Of a DNA stretch of 64,000 bases, positions 62,371 through 64,000 are shown one piece after another. Within the stretch, counting starts at the first letter, position 1; the number at the start of each line of letters is the position of its first letter. The notes beneath the pieces were generated by a model. That model worked only from the letters and a program-made list of their open reading frames with translations. It was not told the origin of the DNA and did not search any database. The stretch covers positions 248,001 to 312,000 of the forward strand of contig NZ_LVYD01000042.1 in the NCBI RefSeq assembly GCF_002077945.1, given 5' to 3'. The stretch is from Niastella vici. Its GTDB lineage: Bacteria > Bacteroidota > Bacteroidia > Chitinophagales > Chitinophagaceae. Both the position numbers and the translations under genes were made by a program.

Positions 62371-63558
62371 ATGAAAAAAATAATCTACTGTTACCTCTTT
62401 ATACATTGCAGCCTTGCAACAATAGCGCAACAACCAGGGGTATTGGTAATGGATGCCGGCAAGCTGGTAACCCTGAAGAATAAGATCCAACAAAAGGATG
62501 CATCAACGCTGCAGCAGGTAAGTGCCTTACGAAAAGAAGCCGATGAGCTATTGAATAAGAAACCGGCTTCTGTAATTGACAAAGCATTTACCCCGGCCAG
62601 CGGCGATAAACATGATTATATGAGCCAGGCGCCGTACTTCTGGTACGATAGCAGCAAACCCAATGGCCTGCCTTATATGCGCAAAGATGGAGTGCGCAAT
62701 CCCGAAATCAACAAAATAACAGACCATAAGTATCTTAGTGAGCTTGACAACACTTGCAGAACTTTAGCGCTTGCCTGGTATTGCACCGGCGAAGAAAAAT
62801 ATGCAGCAAAAGCCACCGCCCTGTTGCGCTACTGGTTTTTGAATGATGCCACTAAAATGAACCCGAACCTGAATTATGCGCAGGCGATCCCCGGCATAAA
62901 TAATGGCAGGGGCATAGGCATTATTGAAACCATTGCTTTAACGGGTATTGCCGATGCAGTAGCCTTATTAAATGGTTCAAAGGCTTTAACCGATGCAGAC
63001 AGCAAAGGCATACAACAATGGTATGCCCAATACCTGAACTGGATGTTGACCAGCAAAAACGGCAACGAGGAACATGCTGCCAAAAACAACCATGGCACGT
63101 GGTACTATGCCCAGTCCATCGATTTTGCTTTGTTCACCGGCAATACGGCCAAAGCAAAAGAGCTCATAGAAGAATCTAAAAAAAGAATGGATTCCCAGAT
63201 CAACCCCGAGGGCAAAATGCAACTGGAACTCGACCGCACCAACGGACTGGGGTATACTACTTTTAATTTACAGGCCTGGTTCAGGGTTGCCACCCTGGCC
63301 CAACATACCGGCATCGACCTGTGGCAATATAAAAATGTGCAGGGCGCCGGTATTCGTACTGCTTTGGACTGGATGCTTCCTTATGCGCTTGGCCAAAAAC
63401 AATGGGCCTACCAGCAAATAGGCGAATACAAAAAGAACAATATTTACCCGCTGTTACTACAGGCAGCCGGCATTTACAAAGACGATCATTATACCGCCTT
63501 AGCGAAACAGGTTGATGAGGAAGTGAATGATGTGGTAGTTGATCTGTTGAACAAATAA
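62371..63558 (+). CDS. Alginate-lyase-family protein, second copy
   Basis: 395 residues from the ATG at 62371 (MKKIIYCYLFIHC, signal peptide to about 20). Same blocks as the 45101 product: HDYMSQAPYFWYDSSKPNGLPYMRKDG, KMNPNLNYAQAIPGINNGRGIGIIET and AKNNHGTWYYAQSIDFALFT with the catalytic Asn-His; LELDRTNGLGYTTFNL near 300. Shares the fold and active-site pattern with the first copy but differs strongly elsewhere, so the two probably cleave different sites or chain lengths. Likely operonic with GH36. Convergent with the CYTH gene, 5 bp apart. Confidence 0.8.
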   Translation: MKKIIYCYLFIHCSLATIAQQPGVLVMDAGKLVTLKNKIQQKDASTLQQVSALRKEADELLNKKPASVIDKAFTPASGDKHDYMSQAPYFWYDSSKPNGLPYMRKDGVRNPEINKITDHKYLSELDNTCRTLALAWYCTGEEKYAAKATALLRYWFLNDATKMNPNLNYAQAIPGINNGRGIGIIETIALTGIADAVALLNGSKALTDADSKGIQQWYAQYLNWMLTSKNGNEEHAAKNNHGTWYYAQSIDFALFTGNTAKAKELIEESKKRMDSQINPEGKMQLELDRTNGLGYTTFNLQAWFRVATLAQHTGIDLWQYKNVQGAGIRTALDWMLPYALGQKQWAYQQIGEYKKNNIYPLLLQAAGIYKDDHYTALAKQVDEEVNDVVVDLLNK

Positions 63559-63563
63559 AAGTA

Positions 63564-64000
63564 TTACTGAATATTCCAGTTCTTATATGGCTTTATTGCC
63601 AGGTTTGAATTGGAATATTTTTTTTCATGGGTCACTTCTGTATCCACCCAGTCGGGAAGGGAAAACGGTTCATTTTCATCGGTGAGTTCAATTTCAGCAA
63701 CGATAAGTCCTTCATTGTTTCCCAGGAACTCATCTACTTCCCACAGCTTGTTGTCGTGCGTAATAAAGTATCTTATTTTGCTAAGTTCTGAATTGCAAAA
63801 ATTGTCGAGTAGTTGTTGGGCATCTTCTTTTGGAATGGGATATTCATACTCAGTTCTGGTAGCACCAACGGTGAGGCCTTTAATAGTTATAAAACCAGCT
63901 GAATCAATAAGGCGTACCCGGATCGTTCTTTCGGGATCAGACACAATATAACCCTGGCGGAAAAATGATCTTTCTTCTTTTATTGCCTGGCTCCATTTCT
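63564..64000 (-). CDS. CYTH-domain protein, 5' end outside window
   Basis: The reading frame stays open to the right edge. The visible part ends with the CYTH pattern: WSQAIKEERSFFRQGYI, then DPERTIRVRL, FITIKGLTVGATRTEYEYPIP, RYFITHDNKLWEVDEFLG and IVAEIELTDENEPF with the alternating charged residues that bind triphosphate and metal. The missing N-terminus should carry the EIERKF motif. CYTH proteins hydrolyse inorganic triphosphate or related compounds. An in-frame GTG at 63944 is not a real start, since the domain continues upstream of it. Not related to the glycan genes. Confidence 0.8.
   Translation of the reverse strand, partial: KWSQAIKEERSFFRQGYIVSDPERTIRVRLIDSAGFITIKGLTVGATRTEYEYPIPKEDAQQLLDNFCNSELSKIRYFITHDNKLWEVDEFLGNNEGLIVAEIELTDENEPFSLPDWVDTEVTHEKKYSNSNLAIKPYKNWNIQ

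Noticed and set aside
63564..63944. Complete small CYTH-like gene starting at GTG 63944
   Set aside because: The same frame continues to the right edge with in-family residues (FRQGYI before DPERTIRVRL), so the GTG is internal and the gene is only partial here.

Overview
The window looks like a chromosome segment of a Bacteroidota bacterium, most likely a Chitinophagaceae member (Niastella/Chitinophaga-like). The grounds are SusC/SusD pairs, a UpxY-type NusG paralogue leading a polysaccharide operon, promoters of the TTG-N20-TAnnTTTG type, many secreted glycoside hydrolases and heptanucleotide intergenic repeats. The genus is inference. I see no rRNA, tRNA, CRISPR array or transposase.

Region 1 (about 1-30300, almost all on the minus strand) is a surface polysaccharide / exopolysaccharide locus. 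Transcription starts near 30290, passes a roughly 340-nt leader and enters a UpxY antiterminator gene. TviB/TviC-like genes (UDP-GlcNAc to UDP-GalNAcA), a Wza-like outer-membrane lipoprotein, a Wzc-like tyrosine kinase, an ABC flippase, three GT2 and three GT4 glycosyltransferases, an FkbM methyltransferase, a probable polymerase and a polysaccharide deacetylase follow. A GNAT gene on the plus strand (11086-12090) separates a second block. That block holds a GT4, a PglC-type sugar-phosphate transferase, two DegT aminotransferases (one PglE-like), a PglD/NeuD acetyltransferase, an atypical glycosyltransferase and, behind its own long leader, a PglF/WbpM-type 4,6-dehydratase. Two tandem deacetylases (the first cut by the window edge) end the region. 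The Pgl-like genes would make UDP-diacetylbacillosamine and load it on undecaprenyl phosphate; the export genes would move the finished glycan out.

Region 2 (about 30300-40300) is uronate catabolism and regulation: mannonate dehydratase uxuA, divergent from a LacI-type regulator; a rhomboid protease; a secreted alpha/beta hydrolase; altronate dehydratase uxaA, divergent from an AraC regulator that is followed by a beta-helix protein; and a secreted YhcH/DUF386 protein.

Region 3 (about 40300-63560) is a polysaccharide utilization locus. SusC, SusD and a fasciclin-like lipoprotein are followed on the same strand by GH2, GH95, GH31, an alginate-lyase-family protein, GH29, GH88 and GH29. On the opposite strand lie an acidic protein of unknown function, a GH36 alpha-galactosidase and a second alginate-lyase-family protein. 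The enzyme set points to a fucose-decorated, uronate-containing glycan. A CYTH-domain protein runs off the right edge.

The most interesting non-coding signals are: related repeat-bearing leaders upstream of UpxY and of the PglF-like gene; a shared GTAAAWATAGCTTAA-type motif upstream of the AraC, GH2 and SusC genes; and a duplicated heptamer-containing intergenic element.
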